Assembly (NCBI GenBank): GCA_003013855.2
Contig: ML058554.1
Coordinates: forward strand, 1,450,945-1,514,944
Reading direction: 5' to 3'
DNA: 64,000 bases
From: Liriodendron chinense
Lineage: Eukaryota > Streptophyta > Magnoliopsida > Magnoliales > Magnoliaceae
Below the pieces are notes generated by a model. It was not told where the DNA came from. It did no database searches and saw only the letters and a list, made by a program, of their open reading frames with translations. Of the stretch, positions 10,411-22,280 are shown one piece after another. Position 1 is the first letter of the stretch; every line of letters starts with the position of its first letter. The translations under genes were made by a program, and so were the position numbers.

Positions 10411-12076
10411 AAAGGGTGTTAAGATGCGAATCGCTCAAGTGGATCGTGTGGTTCAAAAATGTGTCCCAAGAGTAGAATCGTTTGTGCGGAACGTGCACAA
10501 AATGTACATGCTGGGGTAACTTTCTCTCAAGTGGGGAAATCACTTTACGTGAACAAAATCCACCCCGTCCATCAGGTAGATCACCACTTTTGTGGGTTCT
10601 TTGACAAAAGTCAGATTGATTGAACACTCAGGTGGGCCACTTTAGAAAATTATACCTAACAACCTCTAAATTCACGGGGAACGGCGCACCTGAGTCTTGT
10701 GATACTGTCGGTTTTAGGTTATTACTTCATACCAATGAGGCAAACCAGATGAATGGAGATGGCATGTATACACCATGGTGGGCCCCTACTACACAAAACC
10801 AGCGGTGGCCGTCCATCCCAACTTTTTCCTAGAGTGCAGATTACCTGAGTTCTGGATGCTCGTGCTTTTTTGGGTCCAATGGACTCGGTGGATCTCTTGA
10901 AAGTTCTACCCACGTGACTCTGGTGTGTGAGTTATGGTAGCAGGCAGCTCCACCTTGAGAGATGGGATACACATCTAAAGTGAAAGCAGGCCGTTAGATG
11001 GTTGACAATAGATCCACTCGTGTGCAGATAAGTGAAAATTTGTATACCAAAATTCTCCCAACTGATATTGTTTATTTGCGAGACCTGCGTTCTTTACAAG
11101 TTTCTCTACTTGGTATGTGATCCGATCATAAGGTGGGCCACACCACTGAAAATTCACAATAAAATTGTGAAAAATTAAAATATTTCCACTTTTGAAAATC
11201 TCACGAGTTGCAGTAATATCATTTAATCAAAATTTGGCGATATTGCAAGATTTTCAAAATCTCGGCTATATTTGTTGCAATGATAAAAGCATCCGGCACG
11301 ATTCCCTTGTGGACCGAGATCCTTACTAAAATGAGTAGATGCCATTTTTGTGGTACTTTTCCAATTATTCCGGTCTTCCCAGGACATGAATCTCACTGTT
11401 GACACCCAAGTTGAGGGAGATCCAATGGACAGGATTGTGTGAGTTTCAGCCAAATTAGCCAAGTGTGTGGTATGTCCAGCCATATTGCTATCTTAATTAG
11501 CAGGCCTAATAGGCGGAGAACCTGTTGCTGTTGTTGTCTGCTCGGGTCTGCGGCCTGGTGAGGAACCGAGCATGCATGCTGCTTTTTTGGCCCGAGCTCC
11601 TGCTCCAGTGCCCTCCCTAGCTTGGGGACTTGTCGGCATGCCCTCGGCCTTTTACTCCTCAGCTTGGAAACATTGTTGAGGACTGTAACTTGAGCCCCTG
11701 GCAGTGGGCTTTCTCACCTGTGTGGGCCAGTTCGGATTTTGTATACCTAGGTTTTTAATTTGTGCTAGACCACTGAAGCTATAGACACTAAAAATCTAAA
11801 CACAACATTTTCCAAACATATGTGCCATGGCTCCTTTCTTTGACAGGGTGCAAATAGCTAGGATATTTCACCATCAAACCCATTATTGAAATCCAAAAAT
11901 CAGCCTGTTGTAGAACTAGCTAAGGCAGGTCACACCGTGTAAACTTTATAATTTTGGGAGCAATTTTACGTTGTTATGTTGGTGTGACCTAAATGAGTTT
12001 TAACTTGGATTATTTTTGTATGTGGGGTCCAAATAATGGTTTTCACCTTGAGACCCTGATGGATAGAGTCATCTTG

Positions 12077-12137
<61 letters not shown>
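12077..12137 (+). repeat. (TA)n microsatellite
   Basis: About 30 TA dinucleotides in unit 2; the matching place in unit 1 has none. Confidence 0.95.
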
Positions 12138-12140
<3 letters not shown>

Positions 12141-12564
12141 CATACATATGTTAAATTTTTTTTGAAATAATGTTCCTCTAAAATCTTAATTAGTTGAGAC
12201 TCAGTGATTAAGGCATAGAAATAACTACCTATTCACAATCTCTATATGGTAACCACTTTCTTTGGTATGAGGAAAGTTATATAAAATTATTTCATGGAGG
12301 TCCCTACTTTAAGAAGACATAGCAATGTTGTCTATAAGTTTCTACTAAATAACTTTCTTTAAATTGAAGAGTGTTTTGGTGTTGGATTGTGCAGTATGAT
12401 TAAAGCATTGTTAAATTTGTTTGGATCTTGATTATTGATAAATATAAAATTAATTATTATGGTCGGAAGTAAGATTTTGAACTTTTGCGGGTAATTTTGT
12501 ACTCTAAATATCTTTCATTCGTGCCACTTGCTTCCTGTGGTATAGCCCAGTTGAGTTTTCAAGT

Positions 12565-12735
12565 GGGGGATCGCCTGCTAGCCCAGGCTGGTAGGTGCCT
12601 GAGCGTTTCAACTGCTAGTCTTGGGTTCGAAACCCACTAACCCCACTAGTGGTGGGTGGGAGCATCGTGTGACTAACTGGGTGGGTGCATTGTGCATCTA
12701 ACTGGGTGTCTATGTTGCGTGACTAACTCACCCCA
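12565..12735 (+). mobile_element. tRNA-derived SINE (subfamily A), unit 2 copy
   Basis: Same element as at 5,690. The B box GGTTCGAAACC is intact, but the A box has one extra base (TAGCCCAGGCTGG). The tail has an additional GACTAACTGGGTG repeat. Confidence 0.7.
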
Positions 12736-13699
12736 TGAATGGGTTAGATAGCATGATAGTGGGTGCCAGGAAGGTTTGAGCAGTCTTGTTTCCACTTTTC
12801 TTATGCTATGACCCACTTCGAGATCTTGATCTGTTCGATTTTTAGTTAGAACATGACGCAGTTGATGAACTAATGCCGCATAGAATTGACGGTAGGCCCT
12901 ATAGAGCTCTTTGGCTGCATAGGCTCGTTATAACACTCTGTCCTGATGAAAATGGGAGAAACTAAGGTCAAGAGACAAGTGGCGTAATGGGAGTGAGATC
13001 GACATTAATGGGCGATTCACTCGGAGTTTCCTACAACACCTTTTACGGGGAACCCTTGTAAAGAAAACTCCATGGTGTCCCCCTCAATGTTATTGTACCA
13101 TTTACTCCGTTCATCGGTTTCCAAAGACCATGTTTGGATAAGCTAAGATCAGAAGCTCAAATAGGCCACATCACATGAACATCCCCCATTGACCTTTGTG
13201 GGGCTCACTGTGATGTGTATATTTCGTCCAACCTGTCAACAAGGTGAGTCCCACCAAGTAGAAAGGAAAACACAAATATCATTCAGATCCAAAGCTGGAG
13301 GGCCTCTAAAACATTTCAACGGTGGGACCTCCATTCTCACTTTTTTGTGGTGAGACTGAATTGACCCTCAAAAGAGCCTAATTTTAGCCTTACATCCTAA
13401 CAAAAGTTGGCACAATGGATAAAGAAAGTGGCTGTGACACGGGCATAAGGTCAGCCCAGAGAAGATTTTGTTGGACGGACTCTATGTAACAGTTGCTTTT
13501 TGAAATTTTGCATCCCATTGCTACAAGTTGCGGTAACATCTCTAAATAATTGAAGTTTTGAAAGGGGTCTTTAAATGAGAATCATTTGTGGGCACACACC
13601 AAAAGCAAAAACAGGACATTGAAGTGCAGAGAAGTGAGTGTTTGCCAATAGAGACATTGGTGTGAGATTTCAACGGTAGGAAACTCTCTCTAGTTTTCC

Positions 13700-13975
13700 A
13701 TCCGGTGTGGTCCCACATGCCACTGTTAGAACACACAACCACACTGTTAGTCACCCTGCAATGTTAGCCACCCTCACATTGGGATTTGATACCTAGACCT
13801 TAGTGTTGAGATGAGGTTATTTACATTGGATCTACCACACATCCCGCATGTCACTGTTAGTACACACAACCACACTGTTAGTCACCCTGCAATGTTAGCC
13901 ACCCCACATTGGGATTCGATACCTAGACTCCAGTGTTGAGACAAGATTGTCTCAAAGGTGTGAGTGTGGCATAAG
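13700..13975 (-). mobile_element. SINE-like repeats (subfamily B), unit 2 copy
   Basis: Counterpart of 7,160-7,460, again with the doubled CCACACTGTTAGTCACCCTGC segment. Confidence 0.6.
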
Positions 13976-15280
13976 TACACAATAAAAGATCTAAACAAGA
14001 TATAAATATACCGAAACAAAATATAAATATGCATTTATGATAAATGCCCGGCGGCATGAGTACTGTAAGTTATAGTGCTCCAAGTTGCATTGGTTCACTT
14101 CAAAAGTCAATCAATCCAAACTGTCTGTTAAATCAGTAAAATATTTTGTATGATACCCTGAAAACATCGCACAGATCGGACGGTTCAATCATCCTTGCTT
14201 TCACCTTATTATCTATATCCCCCTCTTTTCCAAGCATTGGATGGGATGGTTATTATTGCCTAACACAAGCTCTTCTTTGGAATCATAAGCAATCCATGAT
14301 TAGGCCTAACAAATATATGATTCAGATTGTTGGTTGGGCCTATTTCGTGTAAACAACCTTGACAGTCCATTTTGATGGCCTTAGATCAAATGGTTAATAT
14401 TTTTCAGAAGAGTGCGGCATTTGCATGGTAGCTACAAATGTGTGTTGACCTAATGAACTGTCCAGAAAGAGGACTGGAGCTAACGCTCATGTTTAGTTGG
14501 AGCCTGGACCAGGACTAAACCTTCACTCATTGGACCGAAATTAATGGACTGATCCCAGTCCTTGCAAGGATAATCGTAACCCTTCCCTTTGACAACCCTT
14601 TTTTCTAGGGCTCACAATTATGTTTATTTCTTATCCAACCTGTTCAAATGTCACACACATCTTCATCAAAACACAACTATCACCTTGATCCTTTACTTTC
14701 GTGGAGATTTCAACGGTAGGCATTCAATTCCCACTGTTTCATAATTTTTTTCTTGTGGTGCGGCTCACTTCAACTTTTGATTGCCTACTTCTTGGGCCAA
14801 TAGTGCCCTTCCTTGTGCTCGTGAAATTGATGGACGGAGTGCATGTTACGAATAAGAGCTAGTAGGCCCCACCAGAACTTTCATATGCCCAACATTAAAC
14901 CTCATCCGTTCAAATGGGGATGACTGTGAAAACAAGATGTCATGATGGGCAGATGTGACTTTTTATACATGCCAATGGCCCTTTTCCGCCCTACGTAGAC
15001 GGTCAAAATCAATGCAATATTCGCCAATAGGTGGCTTTTTATAATTACTTTAAAAGCAAGCACTTTTCATCGATGGCCCATAGGTAGACAGGGGCTGATA
15101 TTTACATAAAATTATTTAAAAGTTTAGCTAATTCATTACTAATTATATATATTTAAAATTGTAAAACTGTTTAATTTGTAATTGTTTGCCTTTGACTTTT
15201 ACTTCTTTTCGGAGATTTTTCCAAAAATATTTTCAGAAAAATCTCAAAATTTGCGGAGAATGAGATGTGTCACTTATGGC

Positions 15281-16067
15281 TAGAGCTAGGCACAAACCAA
15301 GCAAGCTCGAAAGCTTGGCTCGGATTGGTTTGAAAAAGCTCGGCTTGGATTGGTTCAAATAGAGGTTCAAACCAAACCAAGCTTCGGAGTCAGGCTTGTT
15401 AAAAAAAAAACAAACCAAGCTCAAACCAGGATAGTACCGGCTCGGTTTGGCTCAAAGCTCGGCTTGATTCGGCTTGATTATTCGGCTCGTAGATTGTAAG
15501 CACACTAGCACACTGTTTCTTGTGGTGTGATCCACGTGAGATTTGGATATGATTCAATTTTGGGATCATGTCCTAAATGATATGTAAAAATGGATGGATG
15601 GCGTGGATAATACATATACATGACGATGTGGATAATACATAGCACATATACATGAATGCACAATGTGTCTTTGCACTTATAAGGTTATGCTTGTGCACTT
15701 ATGTTTAGAAAAGGCCCTTACGTGTCTATTTTGAAGTTGCACTCATCCTCCGAAGATGTTAAACATCATATAATAAGATGTTTTTGTGTTTTTGTGTGTG
15801 TTATTTGTAACTTTTTTAATTCTTTTCTATTTAAACAAACAAACAAATAAAAGAGCCGCCACCTGTTTGAACTCAACTTGACTTGGTTCGAAATTTTCGA
15901 CCAAACCGATCCTGGCCCGAACTAGTTTTTTTTAGAGCAAACCAAACTCAGGCCGGATGGATGAGCCCGAAACTCAAACCAGGCGATCCACAAACTGGGG
16001 TGGCACAAAAACGAGCCAAACTAAACTAGGGCTAACTCGGCCCGGCCCGGATCGTTGCCCACCTCTA
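15281..16067. mobile_element. Non-autonomous hAT-type element (787 bp)
   Basis: Ends are TAGAGCTAGGCA at the left and, in inverse, TAGAGGTGGGCAACG at the right. The flanks are CTTATGGC (15,273-15,280) and CTTACGGC (16,068-16,075), an 8-bp target duplication with one mismatch. TAG-type ends and an 8-bp duplication are hAT hallmarks. The interior carries many AAGCTCGGCTTGG-like short repeats and no transposase frame. Unit 1 lacks it: sequence there runs from GCGGAGAAGG straight to TTATAAAGC near 8,690-8,705. Confidence 0.82.
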
Positions 16068-16380
16068 CTTACGGCTTATAAAGCATGATTGGGTTTGTCT
16101 TAACTGTCCATCTTTGGCAGGCAGAAATCTCAATAATAATAAATAAGGAATAAGAAATAAAAGGTGCTAAATATTTCAATTTCCCGCAGAACAGGTGTGG
16201 ATTTGTTGGGGACAATATTTTATGCACCTAGTAGTGCATATGCAATCCTTTTCATAACTAGGTACGTAGATATTTTTCTTTTATTATTGGTCAATAAAAG
16301 GCAAAAGGCATGCTACATCACAAGCTTGATAAGGCAACATGAAACTATGAGAAACGTCCCCAACATGGTCGTGATTTTAT

Positions 16381-16668
16381 CTAGTAGTTAGTTGCACGGA
16401 TGCGATGGCCCCAGTGACTCTGTACAAAGCTTTCAAGTTCCAGAAACTCAGCATCTGTGTCGATGATACCGTTTCTATTAAGATCAGCATTCTTCATGGT
16501 CCGCCGGCCCTTCCATCTGGTAAACCACAAGTTGAGGCCGCGTAACCCTGCCACCAGCTCTTCATTGCTTATAACACCGTCGTTGTTGCTATCTAAGCTT
16601 TTCACCCAGACCTTTACTTCCTGGATCGTTGCATCAGGTCGAGGAGCATGAAGTGGGCTGTGAGGCAT
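16381..16668 (-). CDS. Two-EF-hand calcium-binding protein, copy 2 (95 aa)
   Basis: Tandem duplicate of copy 1, differing at four residues (P6L, A20V, K51R, H91R). EF loop 1 (residues 26-37) is canonical. Loop 2 (62-73) has the same Ala at position 12 as copy 1, so the change predates the duplication. The ATG at 16,668 follows the same context. All four replacements lie outside the calcium ligands and no stop or frameshift has arisen, which suggests continued function or a very recent copy. It is probably a cytosolic calcium sensor; no target is known. Confidence 0.85.
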   Translation of the reverse strand: MPHSPLHAPRPDATIQEVKVWVKSLDSNNDGVISNEELVAGLRGLNLWFTRWKGRRTMKNADLNRNGIIDTDAEFLELESFVQSHWGHRIRATNY

Positions 16669-16748
16669 GGTGCAGCCACGAATGTTTGTTACCAAACACC
16701 ACAATAATCGGTTGGACTGTGATGGAAAACAATCACCCCAAGGTGGCC

Positions 16749-16758
16749 TATTTATAGA
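16749..16758 (-). promoter_or_regulatory. TATA box of EF-hand copy 2
   Basis: CTATAAATAG on the minus strand, 81 bp before the ATG, at the same relative place as in copy 1. Confidence 0.7.
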
Positions 16759-16959
16759 TTTATTTAGGGTGGACCCTTTCTCCTCCTTTATTCGTTCTTA
16801 TCGCAACGAACCTGAAAGATCCAAGCCTTGCATCAGGTGGGCCCATCTGTTTTGAATATATCTCTGGGCAAAGTATCAATCTAGCCATCTCATCTGGTGG
16901 TTGCATCTACATGAAACTTTTTTGAGGCCACGGAAGTTTTGGATTGTGTTTTACCTTCC

Positions 16960-17095
16960 TTTTTTTGTTTTTTTTACACACGCACACATTCCCAAACTCA
17001 CCAGGCAGTGGATTTTCACCACAACCTGAGACCTTGTTGAAACTCTTTAGAGTCTACCACCCAGGCAAGGATAAGAACCCAGGTATATATGACCT
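16960..17095 (-). mobile_element. tRNA-derived SINE (subfamily C), partial
   Basis: On the minus strand it reads TGCCTGGGTGGTAGACTCT (A-box-like), then a CAACAAGGTCTCAGGTTGTGG stretch in place of a good B box. It ends in an A-rich tail (T-rich on plus, 16,962-16,976). Unit 1 runs without it from TGTGTTTTCCCTTCATCC into the next segment near 10,205, so it inserted after the duplication. A better copy of the family is at 33,447-33,630. Confidence 0.6.
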
Positions 17096-17853
17096 TATCA
17101 ACAGCTTAGATGAAAAATAAACATTACAGTGGGGGTTTAGTAAGTTTTTAATGGTGGATGTTCCATCAACGAAATTTTCCTGTGGACCACATACATCATG
17201 GTGGGGCCTACAGAGCTTAGCTGGTTGGTGTTGGGATCACTAGCCAATCCGCGTTCTAAAAAAATGTCTTAAGATTCGAATCGCTCACGTGGATCGTGTG
17301 GTTGAAAGATGTGTACTAGGAGAAGAATCGTTTGTGAGGAACGTGCACAAAATGTACCTGCTGGGGTATCTTTCTCTCACGTGGGGAAACCACTTTACGT
17401 GAACAAAATCCACCCCGTCCATCAGGTAGATCGCCACTTTTTTGTGTCTCGATGACAAAAGTCAGGTTGATTGAAAACTCAGGTGGGCCACCTCAGAAAA
17501 TTATACCTAACAACCTCTAAATTCATGGAGTACGTAGCACCTGTGTCTTGTGATACTGTAAGTTTTGGGTTATTACTTCGTACCAATGAGGCAAACCAGA
17601 TGAATAGAGATGACATGTATAGACCATGGCGGGACCCTACTACACAAAAACCAGTGGTTGCAGTCCATCCCAACTTTTTCCTAGGGTGCAGGTTACCTGG
17701 GTTATGGACGCCCATGCTTTTTTTGGGTCCGATCGATGGACTTGGTGGATCTCTTGAAAGTTCTACCCACGTGACTCTGGTAGCAGGCAGCTCCACCTTA
17801 ATGGGATACGCACCTAAAGTGAAAGTAGACCGTTAGATAGTTGACAGTAACAC

Positions 17854-18021
17854 CCAGGTCCATAGCTCAAGTGGTAGACTGAGAGAAGATAGCCTCATTT
17901 CAACAATGAGATCATGGTATTATTCCCTATAGTGGGGTGGCTAACATTGTGACATGACTAACATGAGTGGGTGGGTGTACTAACAATGGGATGTGTGAAC
18001 TAACCCATTAAAAAAAAAAAA
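17854..18021 (+). mobile_element. SINE (subfamily B) present only in unit 2
   Basis: Starts with an A-box-like TAGCTCAAGTGGTAGAC and a degenerate B box. It then has GTGGGGTGGCTAACATTG and GACTAAC motifs and ends in a run of A (18,010-18,021). Unit 1 lacks it: TTAGATGGTTGACAATAG near 10,993 continues directly into sequence like that after 18,022. Confidence 0.72.
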
Positions 18022-18219
18022 TAGTGAAATTTTTTTCACCAAAATTCTCCTAACTGATATTGTTTATTTGCTAGACCTGCGTTCTTTGCCAGCTTCTCTG
18101 CTTGGTATGTTCTGTGCCTAAAAAACTAGGCTGCTCGGATCATAAGGTGGACCACACCACTGAAAATTCACAATAAAAATATGAAAAATTATGAAAATAT
18201 CACGGGACGTTGCAGTAAT

Positions 18220-19060
18220 ATCATTTAATCGAAATTTGGCAATATTGCATTTTCAAAATCTTGGTCATATTTGTTACAATGATAACAGCATCGTGCATGA
18301 CTCCTTGTGCCGAGAGGTGGTCGGCTTGTGGACCAAGATCCTTACTCAAATGAGTAGATGCCATTTTTGTGGTACTTTTCCAATGATTCCAGTCTTCCCA
18401 GGACACGAATCTCACTGTTGACTGGATTGTGTGATCAGTTTCTGCCAAATTAGCCTAGTGCACGTGGTATGTCAGGCCATAAAGTTCTCATTCCGGGCAA
18501 ATGATCGATGCTTGCCATTGTTGCTTGGTGGGTGAGCAATTTATCAAATGGACGAAAAATCAATTAGCTTCTTTAAAAATACAAACAATATCATAGGATA
18601 CATGACAGAAGAATGTGAGTTGTATGCCAAGGTTTTCATTTTGTGCCAACAGACAGATGGTACCGGTGTGGACTGAAGCTATGGCCCTAGCTTTGGACAC
18701 TCAAAGTCTAAACCTGTCCTTTTCCAAACATATGCACCATGGTTCATATTTGGACAGGGTGCAAATATCTAAATTTTACAATCAGACCCATGATTGAATC
18801 CAAAAATTATGAAAAGCTAATGTGTGCTCTAGCTAGTAGATGCTTTTTACAAAATGTCAGTACCGTGTAATCATCAGGTGGTCCACCATGAGCAGCCACA
18901 TTTCTGACACAATGATGATCTGATCAAGTATAGCACCGTGTAAAATGACACATAGAGTGGTAAGTGATCCCTCAGAATTTGAGCGCACTGCATACCTATA
19001 GGAGGCTTGTTTGGTTTCGCTAAAAAAAAAAAAAAGTAATGAAAATTACTATTTCAGATT
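18220..19060. repeat. Gene-upstream segment shared by the units, left end of unit 3 arm
   Basis: Non-coding. Blocks such as ATGAGTAGATGCCATTTTTG and ATCAATTAGCTTCTTTAAAA recur at 36,480-37,260 and, decayed, at 21,860-22,280. The first block also recurs at 11,230-11,490. No gene is seen. Confidence 0.75.
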
Positions 19061-19064
19061 TTAA

Positions 19065-19351
19065 GGGCCCGTTTGGATCGTAAGTTGTTTAAGATAAGTT
19101 ACTTATACCACAAGTAGCTTATCTTAGTTTCTACTTATTAAGAAATTAAGTATGTTTGGTAAATAACATACTTGTCAGCTTTTTCTCTCTTTCATCTCTC
19201 TAGAAAAGTTAAAAAGCTAAATAAATTAGCTAAAGTTATCATGTACTTATAAGTAAAAAAGTTACTTATTACTAATTATAAACCAAACTAGCTTTTTATC
19301 CACTGCTTTAAGCAGAAAAAGTAACTTTTTTGGTGGTATCCAAATGGGCCC
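19065..19351. mobile_element. Tourist-like (PIF/Harbinger-type) MITE, 287 bp
   Basis: Terminal inverted repeats GGGCCCGTTTGGAT at the left and, inverted, GGGCCCATTTGGAT at the right. Flanked by TAA on both sides (19,062-19,064; 19,352-19,354). A 3-bp TAA duplication and GGGCC...GTTTGG ends are typical of Tourist MITEs. No coding capacity. Confidence 0.85.
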
Positions 19352-19354
19352 TAA

Positions 19355-20347
19355 GGGCCCTTTTGGATTGTAAGTTACTTAAGATAAGCTACTTATCAGA
19401 TAAGTTACTTATCTTGGTTTTTACTTATTAAGCAGATAAGTAAGTTTGGTAAACAACATACTTATCAGCCAATAAGTAAATAAGTATGTTTGGTAATAAC
19501 ACATTGATAAGCAACCTTTTGAAAAAAAATTTCAAATCTACATTTAATAAGCAACATATTGACATGAAAAGAAAACGCTAAGCGTTGAGGCAGTTTTCCT
19601 AGCAGAATAAGCTTTTCTAACCCCATTTGTGTGTAATAAAGCTCATGTACATGCCATGCATGTGCTAGCATAGCACAATTGGTCCGAGACACATTCCATC
19701 CATCAGAACGGGACCACTATATGGAATGCCCTGGCATAAGAATCAGGTTGATCCATTGGTCAAGTGGGCCACAGTCTGCAAAACAAATGTACGGCTCTAG
19801 AAGACTTGGCTGAAGTTTTCTAACCCATTCACTTGTTTCCAATAGTCTGTCCACATGGTGAGTGAACTAGAACCATTTTTGGGAAAGATGTAGAAGATTA
19901 GATCAACCTGATTGGTGGATTGGATCTTGCACAAATTAATGTAGGGCCCATCTTTGATGTGGGCCGTCTACCTTTGATGGTACTAGTCCATCATGTGGGG
20001 CCTCCTTTGATATGGACGGTATGAGAGAGCAGTAATTGAGTGAACCATGAGAGAGAACTTTGATATGTAGCGTGACCTTAGAGTGATGAGTAGAAAAGCC
20101 AAATTGGAGGGTGAGTACCAGTGTGGGTGTGTTAAAAAGCAAAGTCAAAAAGTCAAAAATCGTGAGAGAGATAGGTAGAAAAGTCAAAAGTATAAAAAAA
20201 AAAAAAAAAAACTTATTAAGATAAGTAATTTTTAAGAGATAAGTTACTTTTCAATTATACTTACCAAATGCACTTAAGTGCCAAAAGTAACCTAACCTCT
20301 TAAGTTCAGTAAAAAAGTAACTCATTTGGCTGTATACAAAAGGGCCC
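19355..20347. mobile_element. Tourist-like element, 993 bp, directly abutting the previous one
   Basis: Ends are GGGCCCTTTTGGATTG and, in inverse, GGGCCCTTTTGTATAC, flanked by TAA (19,352-19,354; 20,348-20,350). The TAA is shared with the neighbour. Subterminal AAGTTACTTA and AAGTAACTT motifs match the first element and the one at 32,015. The centre has two to three copies (about 19,930-20,010) of the minisatellite unit expanded at 32,165, in the opposite orientation. No transposase. Confidence 0.82.
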
Positions 20348-20535
20348 TAAGCAGTGTTAATTTGTTAGCCATTTTAGCATGTTTCGTTAGCCATTTGAAG
20401 GTAATGAAAATTACTGATCTTAGAATTTTTGGGGTGCTGCATCACATGGGTGGTTTAAAATCAGGGTTCACATCAAGTGTGAAGAACTCTCAAAAAGTGC
20501 TCACAAGTTCTCATGAGAACTGGTTTGCAGGTGAG

Positions 20536-20643
<108 letters not shown>

Positions 20644-20809
20644 TCAGAGCCGGGCACAGCCGCTTCTTTCCACTTCTACAAACTTGCACAAAGCACTGAT
20701 AAAATTGAAGGTTTCTCTGTTGTTGTAAGATTTGTTACTTGCACATGCTTAGAGATCCAAACTGTGAATCAGAACTGTCTATAATTTCTGAAAGAGCTAT
20801 CTAGATTTT

Positions 20810-20990
20810 GTTGGTAGGCATTTAATCACCATTGTTTCGTGTGGTTTGGTCCACCTGAGATTTTGATCGGCCTCATTTTTGGGCTCATGCCTTAAAATGG
20901 GCGTCAAAATGAATGGACAGCGTGGATAAAGCACATACATCATGGTGGGCCCCTCAGAGAGCACTGTCCAGTAGCAAGTCTCTACTGGCA
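20810..20990. mobile_element. Right half of a foldback element
   Basis: Motifs GTGGTTTGGTCCACCTGAGA, GAATGGACAGCGTGG and CATACATCATGGTGGGCCCC are collinear with the right arm of complete copies. No left arm is present. Confidence 0.65.
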
Positions 20991-21070
20991 GTGTCAGTAT
21001 CCAATCCGTGTCCGTAAAAGCATGCCAAGTCAGGTTTTTATCCCTTTTGAGATTAAGATATTGTCCTCAA

Positions 21071-21613
21071 GCGCGCGGATTGGGTACTATCCCCAGCGGG
21101 ACCTAGCTAGAGACGGACGGTCCTGTCAGGGCCTCTATGAGCCCACCGTGATGTATACATTTTATCCATACCGTCCATCCATTTTGAATAGATCATTTTA
21201 GGAAACAATCCTAGAAGGGAGGTAGATTGAATTCTCAAGTGGACCACACCACAGGAAGCAGTGGGAATTGAAATCTTACTGTTGAAAACTTCTTGGGAGC
21301 CACAAAGGTTTTGAATCATGCTGATATTTATATTTTAGCTTCATACAGGTCCATGCGAACCTTATGAATAGGTTGGATGGAAAATAAACATCAAGGTGGG
21401 CCCCAGGAAGTTTTCAATGAAAGGAGTTCTATCCCCACTGCCTCCTGTGGTGTGGTCCACTTGAGTCTTATATCTGCCTTAATTTTGGGTTGATGCCTAA
21501 AATGGTCTTTCAAAATAGATGGATAGCTTGGATAAAACATATATATCACAATGGGCCCAACTGGCCGTCCGTCTCTAGCTCGGTCCGGGTGAGGTAGTAC
21601 CCAATCTACGCCC
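21071..21613. mobile_element. Mutator-like foldback element with 9-bp target duplication (543 bp)
   Basis: The left end (GCGCGCGGATTGGGTACTA) and the inverted right end (GGGCGTAGATTGGGTACTA) begin arms that stay alignable for most of the element, including GAGCTAGAGACGGACGG-like motifs. It is flanked by TGTCCTCAA at 21,062-21,070 and 21,614-21,622, a perfect 9-bp direct repeat. A 9-bp target duplication with long inverted repeats is the mark of Mutator-like elements. No transposase is encoded. Confidence 0.87.
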
Positions 21614-21859
21614 TGTCCTCAAGGAACACCTGGATGACCCGTTTTGACTCAGCTGAGTTGACTAGGTTCTTGATGAACTAGGGAACTAGGCTTGAGCCTC
21701 ATGATAACCAGGGGAGTCCTGATTTTCCTTACCCAGTAATGAGGCCAGCAACCAGGCCTGGTTGGTTCGACTGAGTCCGAGTTGAACCGCCCAGTTTGCA
21801 AACTATAGAATAGGTAGACTATTAACTGCCTCGCATGTGATTCTTTGGGCCATGGGGTT

Positions 21860-22280
21860 GCCCACTTGTGCCACGGATATCCTTAATCACATGACTAGAT
21901 GCCAGTCTTGTGATCCTTTCTTCTTCTTCTTTATTTTGTGTTATTTTTTCTTAATTTTAATGCTAGATAAGGAGAATATTCCCCTGTAATCCCGAGCCTT
22001 CGCAGGACACGACTAGAACGGCTCACAAGCAATTTGAGTGAAATCCTGTGGATACGATTGCATGAATTCTAGCCTAGGGTTTAGATAAATGATGGTCAAC
22101 ATTTTTGCTTAGAATCATCGTAAAAAAATGATCAAAAGGAAGTAAAATCAATTAACTTCTTGAAAAGATGGAGAATTATTGGATTCGTGACTCAAGGATG
22201 CTTGTAATCTACTAACGTTTTCGGTTTGCACTAATGGGCCCATGGTTTAGTGATCCAGACCATTGGTTTGTTGTAACCTA
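21860..22280. repeat. Decayed extra copy of the gene-upstream segment
   Basis: CTTAATCACATGACTAGATGCCAGTCTTGTG, then CGCAGGACACGACTAG, then AAAATCAATTAACTTCTTGAAAA follow the same order as at 18,320-18,680 and 36,590-36,960, with many changes. There is no EF-hand gene next to it. From 21,614 to 22,950 I see no gene. Confidence 0.6.

Larger units (their letters stand above)
4640..11490. repeat. Tandem duplication, unit 1 (contains EF-hand copy 1)
   Basis: The stretch starting GGCCTGATAGGCAGAGCACC near 4,655 recurs near 11,500 with few changes. Collinear similarity continues through the EF-hand gene (9,008 versus 16,381) and its upstream segment. Most of the unit is non-coding: old SINE and foldback fragments, no gene other than the EF-hand one. 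Differences from unit 2 include a foldback element at 9,773-10,122 found only here and a T tract where unit 2 has (TA)n. Confidence 0.88.
11490..18480. repeat. Tandem duplication, unit 2 (contains EF-hand copy 2)
   Basis: Collinear with unit 1 from about 4,640, including SINE copies, the EF-hand gene and the upstream segment ending near GCCAAATTAGCC. Additions found only here are (TA)n at 12,077, a hAT-type element at 15,281-16,067, a SINE at about 16,960-17,095 and another at 17,854-18,021. Beyond about 18,480 the sequence continues like that after 36,780, so unit 1 was cut at its right edge when the duplication formed. Confidence 0.87.

Noticed and set aside
15281..16067. A protein gene in the AAGCTTGGCTCGG-rich block
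   Set aside because: No long frame; terminal repeats and an 8-bp duplication identify it as a non-autonomous element.
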